Made by a program: the position numbers and the translations under genes. The notes beneath the pieces were generated by a model. That model was given only the letters and a program-made list of their open reading frames with translations. It was not told the origin of the DNA and ran no database searches. Below, piece after piece: positions 1 to 8,934 of a DNA stretch of 64,000 bases. The stretch's first letter is position 1. Each line of letters begins with the position of its first letter. Origin of the DNA: JANQJA01 sp047947185 (GTDB lineage: Bacteria; Pseudomonadota; Gammaproteobacteria; Pseudomonadales; Azotimanducaceae). The stretch is taken from assembly GCA_047947185.1 (NCBI GenBank), contig CP170502.1, positions 4,092,001-4,156,000 on the forward strand, in the 5' to 3' direction.

Positions 1-172
1 GCCGCACCTGTTCCACCGCAAGCCGGTCCTGGTCGACCTCAACCCCTTTTCTGACCCTCAGGTCCTGTCTCTGGGCCGCTTTTTCAGCTTTTTTTGCCTG
101 CTTGGTTGTGACCAGGCCCGCCTGCAACAGCTGATCCCTTAATGAACCTGTTGGTTTCCTTGATTTTGACAT
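1..172 (-). CDS. DUF2058 family protein (YaiL-like), N-terminal part only
   Basis: Reading the minus strand from the ATG at 172 gives 57 codons before the window edge. The opening has a short helical motif (SLRDQLLQAGLV), then a run rich in Lys, Ala and Gln (KQAKKAEKAA), then a basic/acidic helix. This is the usual start of DUF2058 proteins such as E. coli YaiL, described as nucleoprotein or polynucleotide-associated proteins of uncertain function. A GAGAGAGG ribosome site lies just before the ATG. It sits 38 bp downstream of rlmI on the same strand and is probably co-transcribed. The family call rests on the N-terminus alone because the rest is outside the window. Confidence 0.75.
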   Translation of the reverse strand, partial: MSKSRKPTGSLRDQLLQAGLVTTKQAKKAEKAAQRQDLRVRKGVEVDQDRLAVEQVR

Positions 173-210
173 GGCTGTTCCCTCTCTCCGTCTGGCGTCG
201 GTCGGCGAAA

Positions 211-1401
211 TCAGATAACCCTGACAAGCAGCCCTTTCAGGTATGCACCCTCGGGAAATGTCAGGGCCACCGGATGATCTTCGCCCGGCCCCAGGTGCCT
301 GACAATCTGGCCCTGCCGGCCGCTGTCCGCCAGGGCCCCAAAAACCACCTTCTGGAAGAGATCCGCCGAGATGGCGCCGGAGCAGGAGTAGGTCATCACG
401 TAGCCGCCGGGTTTGGTCAGGCGAAATGCGCTGAGGTTGAGATCCTTGTAACCCCGGCAGGCACCTTCAACCTGGCGCTTGTTCTGGGCAAACTTTGGGG
501 GATCCAACACGACAAGGTCGTATTTCTCGCCCCGCTGAACGGCTTCCCGCAGCCATTGAAACGCATCTGCCTGGACATAGTCGACACGATCTTCACCATA
601 GCCGTTCAGCTCAACGTTCTTGCGTGCAATGGCAAGCGCGTCTGCTGAGGCGTCAAGGTTGGTGGCGTGGACGTTGTGCGCCTGCAGGGCATGCAGTGCA
701 AAGCCGCCGGTGTAGCTGAACAGGTTAAGCAAGGCGTAGTCGCCTGCACGCCGCTCGGCCAGTTCAAGAGCAATCCGGCGGTTCATACGCTGGTCGAGGT
801 AGAAGCCCGTCTTGTGACCGTTATGGACATCCACGAGGATACGTGGTCCTTCGTTTATCTCGATAAGTGCGGGTGGCACCTCACCAATCAGCACACTCGT
901 GGATTGTTCCAGGCCCTCACGCTCACGCACGTCCACATCGCTGCGCTCAAACAGACCGCGCGGGGCCAGCAGTTCGTTCAGGATCTCGCCTATCTGCCAT
1001 TTGCAGACATCGATGCCCAGCGTCAATGCCTGTATGACCAGCCAGTCGCCATACCTGTCGACGACCAGGCCGGGGATGAAGTCATTCTCGCCGTTGACAA
1101 TTCGATAGGCGTTGGTGGTTGCTGCCAGGTGCGCACGGGCATCGATTGCCTGTTTCAGGGTGCGATGCCACCAGTCGTAATCGATTTCCTCGTCACGAAA
1201 GGTAAGCAGGCGAACCTGTATCTGGGAGGCTTCATTCCAGTAGCCACGCCCGAGGAATTTGTCGTCGCTGGTAACAACTGTGACAATGTCTCCTGGCCCC
1301 GGATTACCCCGGACGGAGCCGATTGCCCCGGAAAATATCCACGGGTGCTGATTAACAATGGGCTTGTGGCGGCCTGGTTTGATTTTGACGATGGCGCTCA
1401 T
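211..1401 (-). CDS. rlmI: 23S rRNA (cytosine-5) methyltransferase RlmI-type
   Basis: The protein is 396 aa from the chosen start, the same length as E. coli RlmI, which methylates C1962 of 23S rRNA using SAM. An N-terminal PUA-like RNA-binding domain (about residues 1-75) precedes a linker and a Rossmann methyltransferase domain. The SAM-binding motif LNLFSYTGGF is near residue 229, the DPPKF motif near 300, and SCSG, with the expected catalytic cysteine, near 339. The frame stays open 12 codons further upstream, but the internal ATG at 1401 (MSAIVKIKPGR) matches the family N-terminus and was preferred. It is followed on the same strand by the DUF2058 gene. Confidence 0.9.
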   Translation of the reverse strand: MSAIVKIKPGRHKPIVNQHPWIFSGAIGSVRGNPGPGDIVTVVTSDDKFLGRGYWNEASQIQVRLLTFRDEEIDYDWWHRTLKQAIDARAHLAATTNAYRIVNGENDFIPGLVVDRYGDWLVIQALTLGIDVCKWQIGEILNELLAPRGLFERSDVDVREREGLEQSTSVLIGEVPPALIEINEGPRILVDVHNGHKTGFYLDQRMNRRIALELAERRAGDYALLNLFSYTGGFALHALQAHNVHATNLDASADALAIARKNVELNGYGEDRVDYVQADAFQWLREAVQRGEKYDLVVLDPPKFAQNKRQVEGACRGYKDLNLSAFRLTKPGGYVMTYSCSGAISADLFQKVVFGALADSGRQGQIVRHLGPGEDHPVALTFPEGAYLKGLLVRVI

Positions 1402-1570
1402 GGGAATCCGGTGCAGTCTGGGGCGCGCATTATACACGCCCGGTGTACGCCTGCTTCCGGTGTACGGGTGCAGTCAGGGATTTTAGGGGCGGGAAGCGTT
1501 TTAATCCTGTGGTCAGCGCAGAAACGCGATGGTTTTCTGCGCTGACCCGGAGGTTACTGCCCTGGTGGAT

Positions 1571-2260
1571 TCAGGTGCGTGCTTTGCGGGTTGCTACCAC
1601 ACCCAGCAAAGAGAGGACGAGCAGGCCCAGACTACCAGGCGCGGGCACTGCGGCGGGCGGATTGGTGGTAAATTCCGTTTGTGTACCCGGCGCGTCTCCC
1701 GTGATCATCATCACAAAACCGGTTGCGCCACCGTGATCCTCCAATTGCAGCGCAAAGGTGTTTTCGCCAACAACGGTATAGGCAGCGTCAATGTCGAAGA
1801 CGTGTTCCCAACGGAAGGCCGCGCCCTCGGCGTTGACACCGGCGGTTGCCAGAGTGCCGTTGATGTACATGCTGTTGATGCCATTATCCACGGCCAGCCA
1901 GACCGTCAGATCCGTCTGCTCGGTGAGGTTAAACGTGGTTCGCAGGTAGGGGTCGTAGTTGACCTGCCAGTAGGTATAGGCAGTGGGAATCGGATCAGCG
2001 GGGCCATCAAACGGGTCTGCCACGTTGGCCAGATTCCCGATGGTGCTGCTGGTGGCGCCGCTGGAAAACGGGGCTGGACCCTCGTACCAGGACGAGTCAT
2101 CAAATCCACTGGTGTACCAGTCCGCGGCAGGCGCGCCGATTGTGGTTGCGCTGCTGGCATTGATGTACTTGAAGGTGGAGTCCTGGTCGATATATATCTC
2201 AAGCGCCGCGGCCTGAAATGCAAGTGTCCCCAGGATCACGCCCAAACCGAGTCGAAACAT
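1571..2260 (-). CDS. PEP-CTERM sorting domain protein, jelly-roll-like body (PEP-1)
   Basis: A 229-aa exported protein. An N-terminal signal peptide (about residues 1-19) is followed by a body with the pattern FDDSSW..G..PFSSG and a later TVWLAVDNGINSMYING stretch, typical of galactose-binding-like beta-sandwich modules. The C-terminus has the PEP-CTERM tripartite signal: VPAPGS, a hydrophobic helix, then a basic tail (TRKART). Such proteins are processed by an exosortase and usually belong to exopolysaccharide or floc matrices; no exosortase is in this window. The ATG at 2260 has an AGGA site 8 nt upstream. It has its own sigma-54-type promoter and upstream site, listed separately. Confidence 0.85.
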   Translation of the reverse strand: MFRLGLGVILGTLAFQAAALEIYIDQDSTFKYINASSATTIGAPAADWYTSGFDDSSWYEGPAPFSSGATSSTIGNLANVADPFDGPADPIPTAYTYWQVNYDPYLRTTFNLTEQTDLTVWLAVDNGINSMYINGTLATAGVNAEGAAFRWEHVFDIDAAYTVVGENTFALQLEDHGGATGFVMMITGDAPGTQTEFTTNPPAAVPAPGSLGLLVLSLLGVVATRKART

Positions 2261-2301
2261 GTTCTTGTCCTCGCGAGGCGGTGGTCTTTAATTTGTTAAA
2301 A

Positions 2302-2316
2302 GCAATTTTCACGCCA
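2302..2316 (-). promoter_or_regulatory. Sigma-54 (-24/-12) promoter of PEP-1
   Basis: The minus strand reads TGGCGTGAAAATTGC, that is TGGC-N7-TTGC with GG and GC exactly 10 bp apart, the RpoN spacing. The -12 GC lies about 42 bp before the ATG at 2260, leaving a leader of roughly 30 nt. The same arrangement precedes the other three PEP-CTERM genes here. Confidence 0.75.
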
Positions 2317-2379
2317 GAGACAGAAAACCTATTAAAAACAAAAGGGTAAGTGGCAGGCCCGGACGAATGAGCCTGCGGT

Positions 2380-2396
2380 TGTAAAAATTTTCGACA
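2380..2396 (+). promoter_or_regulatory. Upstream activating site of PEP-1 (TGTAA-N6-TCGACA)
   Basis: The 17-mer TGTAAAAATTTTCGACA starts 65 bp upstream of the -24 GG of the promoter at 2302-2316. Matching 17-mers occur at 9635, 13656 and, in mirrored orientation, 19753, each upstream of a PEP-CTERM promoter. It is inferred to be the binding site of a sigma-54 enhancer-binding protein. Confidence 0.65.
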
Positions 2397-2409
2397 GTGA
2401 TGCGGGGGT

Positions 2410-3939
2410 TCAGGAAGTCTGGGGCCTGTGCCAACTGTTGATGCTGAGCTCACAATAACCAGGGGAGATGACGTTGATATGCCAATTGATCAGGGCCAGC
2501 GCCTGCAGGAAATCCGTGTCATGGCTGACGAGCAAAAGTGCACAAGGGCAATCGCTGAGCGCAGTTTCCAGCGCCAGGATGGACGCCAGGTCCATATGGT
2601 TGGTTGGTTCGTCCATGACAATCAGGTGGGGCACACGCAGCATGCCCAACGCCAGCATCAGCTTGCGCGTTTCTCCGGGGCTGGGGGTCACCGTCTCAAG
2701 AAGACGCTCCGGCCGTGATCCCAGCCGACTCACCAGGGTCAGGACCTGGCCCAGTTGTTCCTTTTGCAGCCTGCGAATCTCATCAATCAACTGCCGGGCG
2801 TCTGTCGCGGCAATTTCCTGTGGGATAAACAGCAACCTGTCGGGGCTGATGCTGGCAAACTGGAGCAGGTGATTCAGCAGGGTGGTTTTGCCGGCGCCGT
2901 TTGGGCCGGTAATGGCAATCCTGTCTGTCGGTTGAACCGACAGGGTCGGGAATCCCAGCCGCTGTGTGCCAGCCAAAATATCACCATCTGGCACATGCAG
3001 GACCCTATTGCGCCGGGAAGCCTCACCTTCAAGCCAGATGCCGGTTTCCCAGGTCTTTGGTACGGCGCTGGCATCCAGGGTCTCTTTCAGGCGGGAGAGT
3101 CGACCGTCCAACTGACGCAACAGGCGGCCGGCCTGCCCGTCCTTGCCGGAAGCCCGTGCCAGGTCTATTTTGCTCCTGCCGTCAGCGTCTTTGGGCGCAA
3201 GTCCCCGTTTGGATCGCTCCTGATTGGCGCGGTTGGCCTTATCACGCCGGACGCCGGTTTCTTTTCGCAATTTTGTAAAGGCACGGCTGGCGCGCTGCCG
3301 TTCATGGACAGCGGCCCTTTGCTGCTCTTCGCGGGCGCGACTGGCCTCGGTAAACCCGCCGGCAAATGCCCTGGCATCCGGCGGCTCAAGCCACAGGCAG
3401 CTTTCGCACAGGCGATCAAGCAGGGCTCGGTCATGACTGACGAGCAGGCCAATGCCCCTGAATCCGTCCAGGGCGTCAACCAGCAACTGACGCGCGTCTG
3501 CATCAATGTGATTGGTTGGCTCGTCCAGCGCAAGGACGTTGGGCGCCTGCCAGAGTGCCGTGGCAATCTGTGTGCGCTTGCGCTCACCGTGGCTGAGTAG
3601 GTGCCAGCGCAGACCAAAGTCCAGGTCGATTGCCAGCTTTTGCCGCAACAGGTGGGCCTCGCTGGTATAGTCTTCCAGGAATTCCGGCAGGGCGACTGGC
3701 GGCTCATCGGTACGCTGTTCACAGTAGACGGTGTTTTGCCCACCCAGGATGGCACCGCCGGTGGGCTTAAGCTGGCCGCTGACAAGGCGAAGCAGCGTGG
3801 TCTTGCCAGCACCATTGGCGCCAATGATACCGGTGAAACCCGGCCTAAATGAGAGCGAGAGATGCCGAAAAAGCGGGCTTTCGGCTCCTTCGTAATAGAA
3901 AGTCAGGTCCTGCAGGACAATGTCGGTGGGGATGGGCAT
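2410..3939 (-). CDS. ABC-F family ATP-binding cassette protein
   Basis: A 509-aa soluble protein with two ATPase domains and no membrane segments. Domain 1 has Walker A GANGAGKTT near residue 41, signature LSHGERKR and Walker B ALDEPTNHID. A charged Arg/Lys/Glu-rich linker, the P-site-tip-like region of ABC-F proteins, follows. Domain 2 has Walker A GPNGAGKTT near 347, a divergent signature SPGETRK and VMDEPTNHMD. ABC-F proteins act on ribosomes rather than in transport (EttA, Uup and YheS relatives; some give antibiotic resistance). The subfamily cannot be fixed by eye. The ATG at 3939 has GGAG 7 nt upstream and is preferred to an in-frame TTG six codons earlier. Confidence 0.85.
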   Translation of the reverse strand: MPIPTDIVLQDLTFYYEGAESPLFRHLSLSFRPGFTGIIGANGAGKTTLLRLVSGQLKPTGGAILGGQNTVYCEQRTDEPPVALPEFLEDYTSEAHLLRQKLAIDLDFGLRWHLLSHGERKRTQIATALWQAPNVLALDEPTNHIDADARQLLVDALDGFRGIGLLVSHDRALLDRLCESCLWLEPPDARAFAGGFTEASRAREEQQRAAVHERQRASRAFTKLRKETGVRRDKANRANQERSKRGLAPKDADGRSKIDLARASGKDGQAGRLLRQLDGRLSRLKETLDASAVPKTWETGIWLEGEASRRNRVLHVPDGDILAGTQRLGFPTLSVQPTDRIAITGPNGAGKTTLLNHLLQFASISPDRLLFIPQEIAATDARQLIDEIRRLQKEQLGQVLTLVSRLGSRPERLLETVTPSPGETRKLMLALGMLRVPHLIVMDEPTNHMDLASILALETALSDCPCALLLVSHDTDFLQALALINWHINVISPGYCELSINSWHRPQTS

Positions 3940-4176
3940 ACATATCTCCGGTAACAAATAACGCCAGTGCCCGCGCCATGGCGCCGGCAGGTGTCAGTGG
4001 GGATTTATGTATCAGTTATCCATCGGACTTCCAGCAGGAGACAGGGTCAAGATAAAAGGACCCGCGGCGCTGGTCAACCCCCGGAGACCTGAAAACAGCC
4101 CCGGTTGACCTGTATCAACGCCGAACAGGGAAGACATTGCATACTAGCGTGTGTTTATGCAGGTGTGGGGTGCGTG

Positions 4177-5664
4177 ATGTTTGAAGCAGCAGAAGCAGGA
4201 AGGAAGCTTGGGAAAGCGGCCTACAGGGATATTGAGCCGGAGATTCATCACCGGTTGCTGGATTTGCAGCAGGAACTGCGCGCCAGTGACAAGTCTCTGA
4301 TCATTATCGTGTCGGGTGTTGAAGGTGCAGGTAAAGGGGAGGTCGTGGACGCGCTCAACCGGTGGTTTGACACCCGCGATGTTCAGACCCATGCCTTCTT
4401 TGATGAGTCCGATGAGGAACGGGAGCGACCCAGGTTCTGGCGGTTCTGGCGAACCTTGCCGGCCCGGGGAACCATCAGCGTCCTGTTTGGGTCCTGGTAC
4501 ACGCGGCCGATTGTTGATCACGCCTTTGAAAAAACGACAGGCAGTGAATTTGACCAGGCGCTGCAAAGAATTGCAGAACATGAAGTCACGCTCTCGCGCG
4601 ACGGCTGCATGATCGTCAAACTCTGGTTCCACCTGTCGAAAGATGAACAGCAGCAGCGCCTCAAGAAAGATGTCAGCATCGCCAAATTCAAGAAGTCCCC
4701 CCTGCTTGAGGAGTATGCAAAGTCGTATGACCGCTTTGCCAAGGTTTCGGAGCGAGCGATTCGCCAGACCGACAGCGGTGTTGCCCCATGGCACATTGTT
4801 GAGGCAACCGATTCACGTTACCGCGATATTGAAACGGGTCGGATTCTGATTGCGACGCTGGAAGAAAAGCTGGCAGCGAAAGTAGACAAAGAAGCAGAGA
4901 CGGCAGCCCAGCGCGCTATTGTGACCCTGACTGACCCGGCGGCCGAAAAAACCGTGCTCGATAGCGTGGACCTGTCGCAGGCGCTTGATGACGAGAAATA
5001 TGAAAAGCGTCTCAAGAACCTGCAGAAAAAGCTGCATGGCCTGGCCTGGACCATGCACAACCAGAAAAAAAACGCCGTGCTGGTTTTTGAAGGCTGGGAT
5101 GCGGGTGGCAAAGGCAGTTCAATCCGACGTATTACCGCAGCCGTGGATGCGCGACTTTACCGGGTCATCCCTGTGGCCGCGCCGACGGATGAGGAACTTG
5201 CCCACCATTACCTGTGGCGATTCTGGCGGCACCTGCCGCGGGCCGGTTACATGACCATGTACGACCGTTCCTGGTATGGGCGGGTGCTGGTCGAGCGGGT
5301 TGAGGGTTTTGCCGACCATCACGAGTGGCTGCGCTCCTATCAGGAGATCAATCAGTTTGAGGGCCACCTGATTGAACATGGCACGGCTGTCATGAAGTTC
5401 TGGATGCACATCAGCGCCGAAGAGCAGCTTGCCCGCTTTGAGGCCCGTAAGCTTGACGCCCGCAAACAGCACAAGATTACCGAGGAAGACTGGCGTAACC
5501 GGGAAAAGTGGGATGCCTACCAACAGGCTGTTAACGATATGGTGGCGCATACCAGTACTACCCACGCGCCCTGGACCCTGGTTGCAGGTAACGACAAGAA
5601 GTTTGCGCGTATCCAGATTTTGGAGACAGTCTGCAAGCGCCTGGGTGCCATCATCGACAAATAG
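4177..5664 (+). CDS. pap: Polyphosphate:AMP phosphotransferase (PPK2 class II)
   Basis: A 495-aa protein made of two tandem PPK2 domains, the layout of Acinetobacter and Pseudomonas PAP, which makes ADP from AMP using polyphosphate. Domain 1 has a P-loop-like GVEGAGKGE, followed by FWRFWRTLP. Domain 2, the catalytic one in characterised PAPs, has FEGWDAGGKGSS, HYLWRFWRHLP and MYDRSWYGRVLVERVEGF. The frame is open 24 codons upstream of the ATG at 4177, but homology-like sequence begins at MFEAAEAGRKLG, so this start was chosen. It is a single gene, divergent from the ABC-F gene. Confidence 0.9.
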   Translation: MFEAAEAGRKLGKAAYRDIEPEIHHRLLDLQQELRASDKSLIIIVSGVEGAGKGEVVDALNRWFDTRDVQTHAFFDESDEERERPRFWRFWRTLPARGTISVLFGSWYTRPIVDHAFEKTTGSEFDQALQRIAEHEVTLSRDGCMIVKLWFHLSKDEQQQRLKKDVSIAKFKKSPLLEEYAKSYDRFAKVSERAIRQTDSGVAPWHIVEATDSRYRDIETGRILIATLEEKLAAKVDKEAETAAQRAIVTLTDPAAEKTVLDSVDLSQALDDEKYEKRLKNLQKKLHGLAWTMHNQKKNAVLVFEGWDAGGKGSSIRRITAAVDARLYRVIPVAAPTDEELAHHYLWRFWRHLPRAGYMTMYDRSWYGRVLVERVEGFADHHEWLRSYQEINQFEGHLIEHGTAVMKFWMHISAEEQLARFEARKLDARKQHKITEEDWRNREKWDAYQQAVNDMVAHTSTTHAPWTLVAGNDKKFARIQILETVCKRLGAIIDK

Positions 5665-5716
5665 CCGGCAATCGAAGTCAGGCAAGCATTGTCAGAATGG
5701 ACACACCGTTAACTGA

Positions 5717-6916
5717 TCAAGTGCCATACCTCGGCCGCAGTTGCCGGATTGTATCTCCCCGCGCATCACGTGATGCGTCTGTATCCCCCGGGGGATACAG
5801 CGGAAAAGACGCAATCGCACGGCCGTTCGCATGCCGAAAGTACCACTCGCCACGAAAGTTCTTCTCGATAGTGTAGCCCCCTTCGTGCAACAGCCGGTGA
5901 TGCCTCGAACACAGCAGCATGGTGTTGGCCAGGCTTGTCTCGCCGCCGTCTGCCCAATGCATCACGTGATGCGCGTCCAGCCATTTCTCGTGTGAGCAAC
6001 CCGGAAACTGACAGTGCCGGTCGCGCGCCAGGAGCGCACGCTTCAATGCCGGCGGCACGACCCGGTGCTTCCTTCCGGTCGCCAGGGGATTGCCCGCGTT
6101 ATCTTCTGTCACCTCTGTGATACTCGCGTCACAACAGATCCGCCGTACTGACTCCACCGGCAGATCACTCTTGCCGCCCATGTCCCGCAATGCCAGCTCA
6201 TCAACATGCACCATCACCTGGTAGTTATCAGCCGTCGACAGCACCTTGCCCGCACCGCCCGCAAGATATTCATGCGCCACCTGCACCAGCGCATCAGCCT
6301 GTTGGGCAAAGAAAGAGGCATTATCGTTATCTGCTTGCACGGGTGGTGGGCAATCCGCGGCAGCCACTTCGATGGCCTTCATCACCAGGTCCGCCATTTC
6401 TTTCGGCAATTCGACATTGATGGACAGCGTGCCATCACCATTGTCCGTGCAGCTCAGGTACCGCGAGGCATACGCACGTTGCGCGTCTGGCGTTGAGGCG
6501 CGCCTGTCAGCATTGCGCAGTTGCCGGCAATATTCCTCCACCTGCGACGCCGTTCGCGGCAGCGCGTAATCCAGCAGTTCCTGTTCATTCAGCGGGTTAG
6601 CCACGCGCGTTAACGCCCTGGCCTTGGAGTAGGACAACCGCCCCTCGGCAAATGCTTTCGAACACTTCGGCAGGTCATACAATGCGGTTGCCACACGCAC
6701 TTTTTCCCGCCCGGTTGCCAGCGTAATGCCGCACTTCATGTTGAGCCACTCAGCACAGTTGTTGAAGTGATAGGCCCTCCAGCCCTGCCGGATATCAAAC
6801 TCGCGCACCAGCACCAGGAACTCGAATTCCTGTGCGTTCATGCGCTGCGACAAAGAGATGATTTCATCCTCCAACTGGTCGATGGAGCGGTGAGTAACGG
6901 GAGATGGATGGTTCAT
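5717..6916 (-). CDS. HNH endonuclease with DUF222/13E12-type N-terminus, LexA-controlled
   Basis: A 399-aa protein. The N-terminal two thirds resemble the DUF222 (REP13E12) domain, with features such as GWRAYHFNNCAEWL and GREKVRVATALYDLP. The C-terminus carries an HNH nuclease core: CQFPGCSHEKWLDAHHVMHW, then LCSRHHRLLHEGG, with two zinc-type cysteine pairs and the catalytic histidines. Proteins of this kind are common and poorly characterised; some lie in mobile DNA. The ATG at 6916 is 15 bp from a perfect LexA box at 6931-6950, so expression should rise with DNA damage. The reading frame is intact. It lies next to the IS1380-family element but is not obviously part of it. Confidence 0.85.
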   Translation of the reverse strand: MNHPSPVTHRSIDQLEDEIISLSQRMNAQEFEFLVLVREFDIRQGWRAYHFNNCAEWLNMKCGITLATGREKVRVATALYDLPKCSKAFAEGRLSYSKARALTRVANPLNEQELLDYALPRTASQVEEYCRQLRNADRRASTPDAQRAYASRYLSCTDNGDGTLSINVELPKEMADLVMKAIEVAAADCPPPVQADNDNASFFAQQADALVQVAHEYLAGGAGKVLSTADNYQVMVHVDELALRDMGGKSDLPVESVRRICCDASITEVTEDNAGNPLATGRKHRVVPPALKRALLARDRHCQFPGCSHEKWLDAHHVMHWADGGETSLANTMLLCSRHHRLLHEGGYTIEKNFRGEWYFRHANGRAIASFPLYPPGDTDASRDARGDTIRQLRPRYGT

Positions 6917-6930
6917 TGAACTAACCAGAC

Positions 6931-6950
6931 TACTGTTTATATGTACAGTA
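6931..6950 (-). promoter_or_regulatory. LexA (SOS) box of the HNH endonuclease gene
   Basis: The minus strand reads TACTGTACATATAAACAGTA. This fits the gammaproteobacterial consensus CTGT-N8-ACAG with TA flanks on both sides. Its near edge is 15 bp before the ATG at 6916, so bound LexA would cover the promoter or transcription start. Confidence 0.8.
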
Positions 6951-7200
6951 TTCTACCGGCACTGCGCTGCTGTGGCTAATAACATTACGCTATGAAAACC
7001 ACTTCGCCTTTTTCCAAAGCGATTTTAGTGAGCCCAAAAAGACTCGAGAAAGGCAGTCTTCACGTTGGAATTTCAAAGACAGGAGTTCCCCCGCAGGGGG
7101 GTGCTAATCAACAGTCAATAACATCTTTTTGTGGGCGTAAGCCGGAATCTGTTGACTACACGTATGAACCTAGCCCGGAAATGTCACCAAAAGAATGGAA
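6951..7200. other. Intergenic DNA between LexA box and IS leader
   Basis: No convincing gene. A short G/C palindrome (CCCCC-GCAG-GGGGG) lies at about 7089-7102. A candidate left end of the IS1380-family element (AGCCCGGAAATG) begins at 7172. Nothing else is recognisable. Confidence 0.4.
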
Positions 7201-7270
7201 ATAGGCCTTAATCTGTTGCATAAAGTGAGTACGACCAAGTACTTACAAACACGAACAGAGAAAGGCCTAT
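7201..7270 (+). promoter_or_regulatory. Leader hairpin covering the transposase ribosome-binding site
   Basis: ATAGGCCTT at 7201-7209 is the exact reverse complement of AAGGCCTAT at 7262-7270. The right arm contains the AAAGG ribosome site and the first bases of the ATG at 7269. A small internal inverted repeat (AGTAC...GTACT) lies between the arms. In mRNA the start region would be base-paired. Confidence 0.5.
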
Positions 7271-8693
7271 GACAACAGAGTGTAATCCTACCCAGCTCGA
7301 ATTTCACGCTTTTGGTTCACGCGACGTTATCGGTCGTTTCGATGGTGGATGCATCACTTCGGACGGTGGAGGGTTGCTCCTGAGGGAGGTCGATACGCGC
7401 CTTGGATTGCTTGATCGGCTGGGCGACTGCTTCACGGACTACCGCCGTCCGGACAAGATCGAGCACCGTGTCCATGAACTCGTAGCGCAACGCGTTTACG
7501 GTCTTGCGCTGGGATACGAGGATCTGAATGACCATGACAGCCTTCGCGCCGACAGCCTGCTGGCGCTGCTTGTGGGCAAGCGTGATTTGACGGGTGAGCA
7601 TCGGGAGAAAGCGCGGGACAAGGGAAAGCCGCTAGCGGGCTCTAACACTTTGAATCGCCTGGAACTCAGTACCACCGAGTCGGCAGCTGCTCATCGCTAT
7701 AAGAAAATTGCTTTTGACCCTGGGCATGCGGATCGACTCCTTGTCGATGTGTTCCTCGAGTCTTATGGGACCCCGCCAAGCGAGATCTGGCTGGATTTGG
7801 ACGCGACTGATGATCCGCTGCATGGCCACCAGGAAGGCCGCTTCTTCCATGGTTATTATCGCTGCTACTGTTACCTGCCGTTGTACATCTTCTGCGGTGA
7901 GCATCTGCTGTGCGCCCGGCTGCGGCCGTCGAACCAGGATGGTGCGGCAGGCAGCGTCGAGGAACTGGAGCGAATTGTCGGCCAGATCCGGCAACGCTGG
8001 CCAAAAACACGCATTGTCATCCGGGGCGATTCCGGCTTTTGCCGCGACAGCATCATGAATTGGTGCGAGGAGAATCGCGTCTATTACCTGTTGGGCCTGG
8101 CGCGAAATGCGCGGTTGCGGCGGGCTCTGGGGCGGGAAATGGCGCTGGCCCGCGCTGAACATGAACGCACCGGCAAGGCAGCGCGACAATACCGCGACTT
8201 CCGCTACCGCACCCGCAAGACATGGACGCGGGAGCGACGTGTGATCGGCAAAGCGGAGTGCCTACCGGGCAAGGAGAATCCGCGGTACATCGTCACCAAC
8301 CTGTCATACAAGCGGGCGGGCGCCAAACACATGTACGAAAAGCTCTACTGCGTCCGGGGAGAGATGGAGAACCGCATCAAGGAACAGCAACTGGGCCTGT
8401 TCGCCGATCGCACCAGCACCGCGACATTGCATGCAAATCAATTGCGGCTTTACTTCTCATCGTTTGCCTACCTGCTGATGTACGGGCTGCGTCGGCTGGG
8501 CCTCGACGGAACCCGGCATGCCAAGGCGCAGTGCACTACCATTCGGGCAAAACTGTTGAAGATCGGTGCGCGAATCCGGATATCCGTTCGCAAGGTCTGG
8601 CTCTCATTCTCCGAAGCCTGTCCCTATGTAAACGACCTCTCGCAGATCCTGGCCAATCTCCGTCGCTATCCCGCCTGGGCACCACCGGGATAA
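7269..8693 (+). CDS. IS1380-family transposase
   Basis: A 474-aa DDE transposase. It has the IS1380 N-terminal hallmark GRFDGGCITSDGGGLLLREV (about residues 21-40). The first catalytic Asp lies in LDLDATDDPLHGHQEG near 170, the second in VIRGDSGFCRDS near 256, and the catalytic Glu in RGEMENRIKEQQLGLFADR near 365. Family members transpose by cut-and-paste with 4-bp target duplications. The reading frame is uninterrupted. The start ATG is partly inside a leader hairpin. The gene has no functional link to its neighbours. Confidence 0.93.
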   Translation: MTTECNPTQLEFHAFGSRDVIGRFDGGCITSDGGGLLLREVDTRLGLLDRLGDCFTDYRRPDKIEHRVHELVAQRVYGLALGYEDLNDHDSLRADSLLALLVGKRDLTGEHREKARDKGKPLAGSNTLNRLELSTTESAAAHRYKKIAFDPGHADRLLVDVFLESYGTPPSEIWLDLDATDDPLHGHQEGRFFHGYYRCYCYLPLYIFCGEHLLCARLRPSNQDGAAGSVEELERIVGQIRQRWPKTRIVIRGDSGFCRDSIMNWCEENRVYYLLGLARNARLRRALGREMALARAEHERTGKAARQYRDFRYRTRKTWTRERRVIGKAECLPGKENPRYIVTNLSYKRAGAKHMYEKLYCVRGEMENRIKEQQLGLFADRTSTATLHANQLRLYFSSFAYLLMYGLRRLGLDGTRHAKAQCTTIRAKLLKIGARIRISVRKVWLSFSEACPYVNDLSQILANLRRYPAWAPPG

Positions 8694-8934
8694 CAACCCA
8701 AAACCCAGAGAAATCTCTCACGGCACAGGTTGTCGGGGTCATCCACGCTCTAACTGCCCCTTATTAACATAGTTAGGTATGAAATCGGACCACTTCGGGC
8801 TTCAACTCGTCAATCGAGCCCTGACACCACCTGGATGAACCGGTGGAAACCCGTCGTTGTTCGATAATCTCCCTCAGAATCCAGTCATCGACCAGTTTGG
8901 TGAGCGAAGCGGGCTAGCGCTTTCCGGAAAACTG

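Larger units (their letters stand above)
7172..8801 (+). mobile_element. IS1380-family insertion sequence (ends approximate)
   Basis: The element is defined by an intact IS1380-type DDE transposase at 7269-8693. Candidate terminal inverted repeats share AGCCCG followed by a loosely similar AA-TG-CC pattern: 7172-7188 on the left, and the reverse complement of about 8787-8801 on the right. The match is imperfect and no clear 4-bp target duplication could be assigned, so the ends are provisional. The transposase is full length, so the copy may be active. Confidence 0.55.

Noticed and set aside
211..1545. Plus-strand ORFs overlapping rlmI (for example 667-1545)
   Set aside because: Antisense shadows; rlmI has SAM-binding and catalytic cysteine motifs and the exact E. 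coli length.
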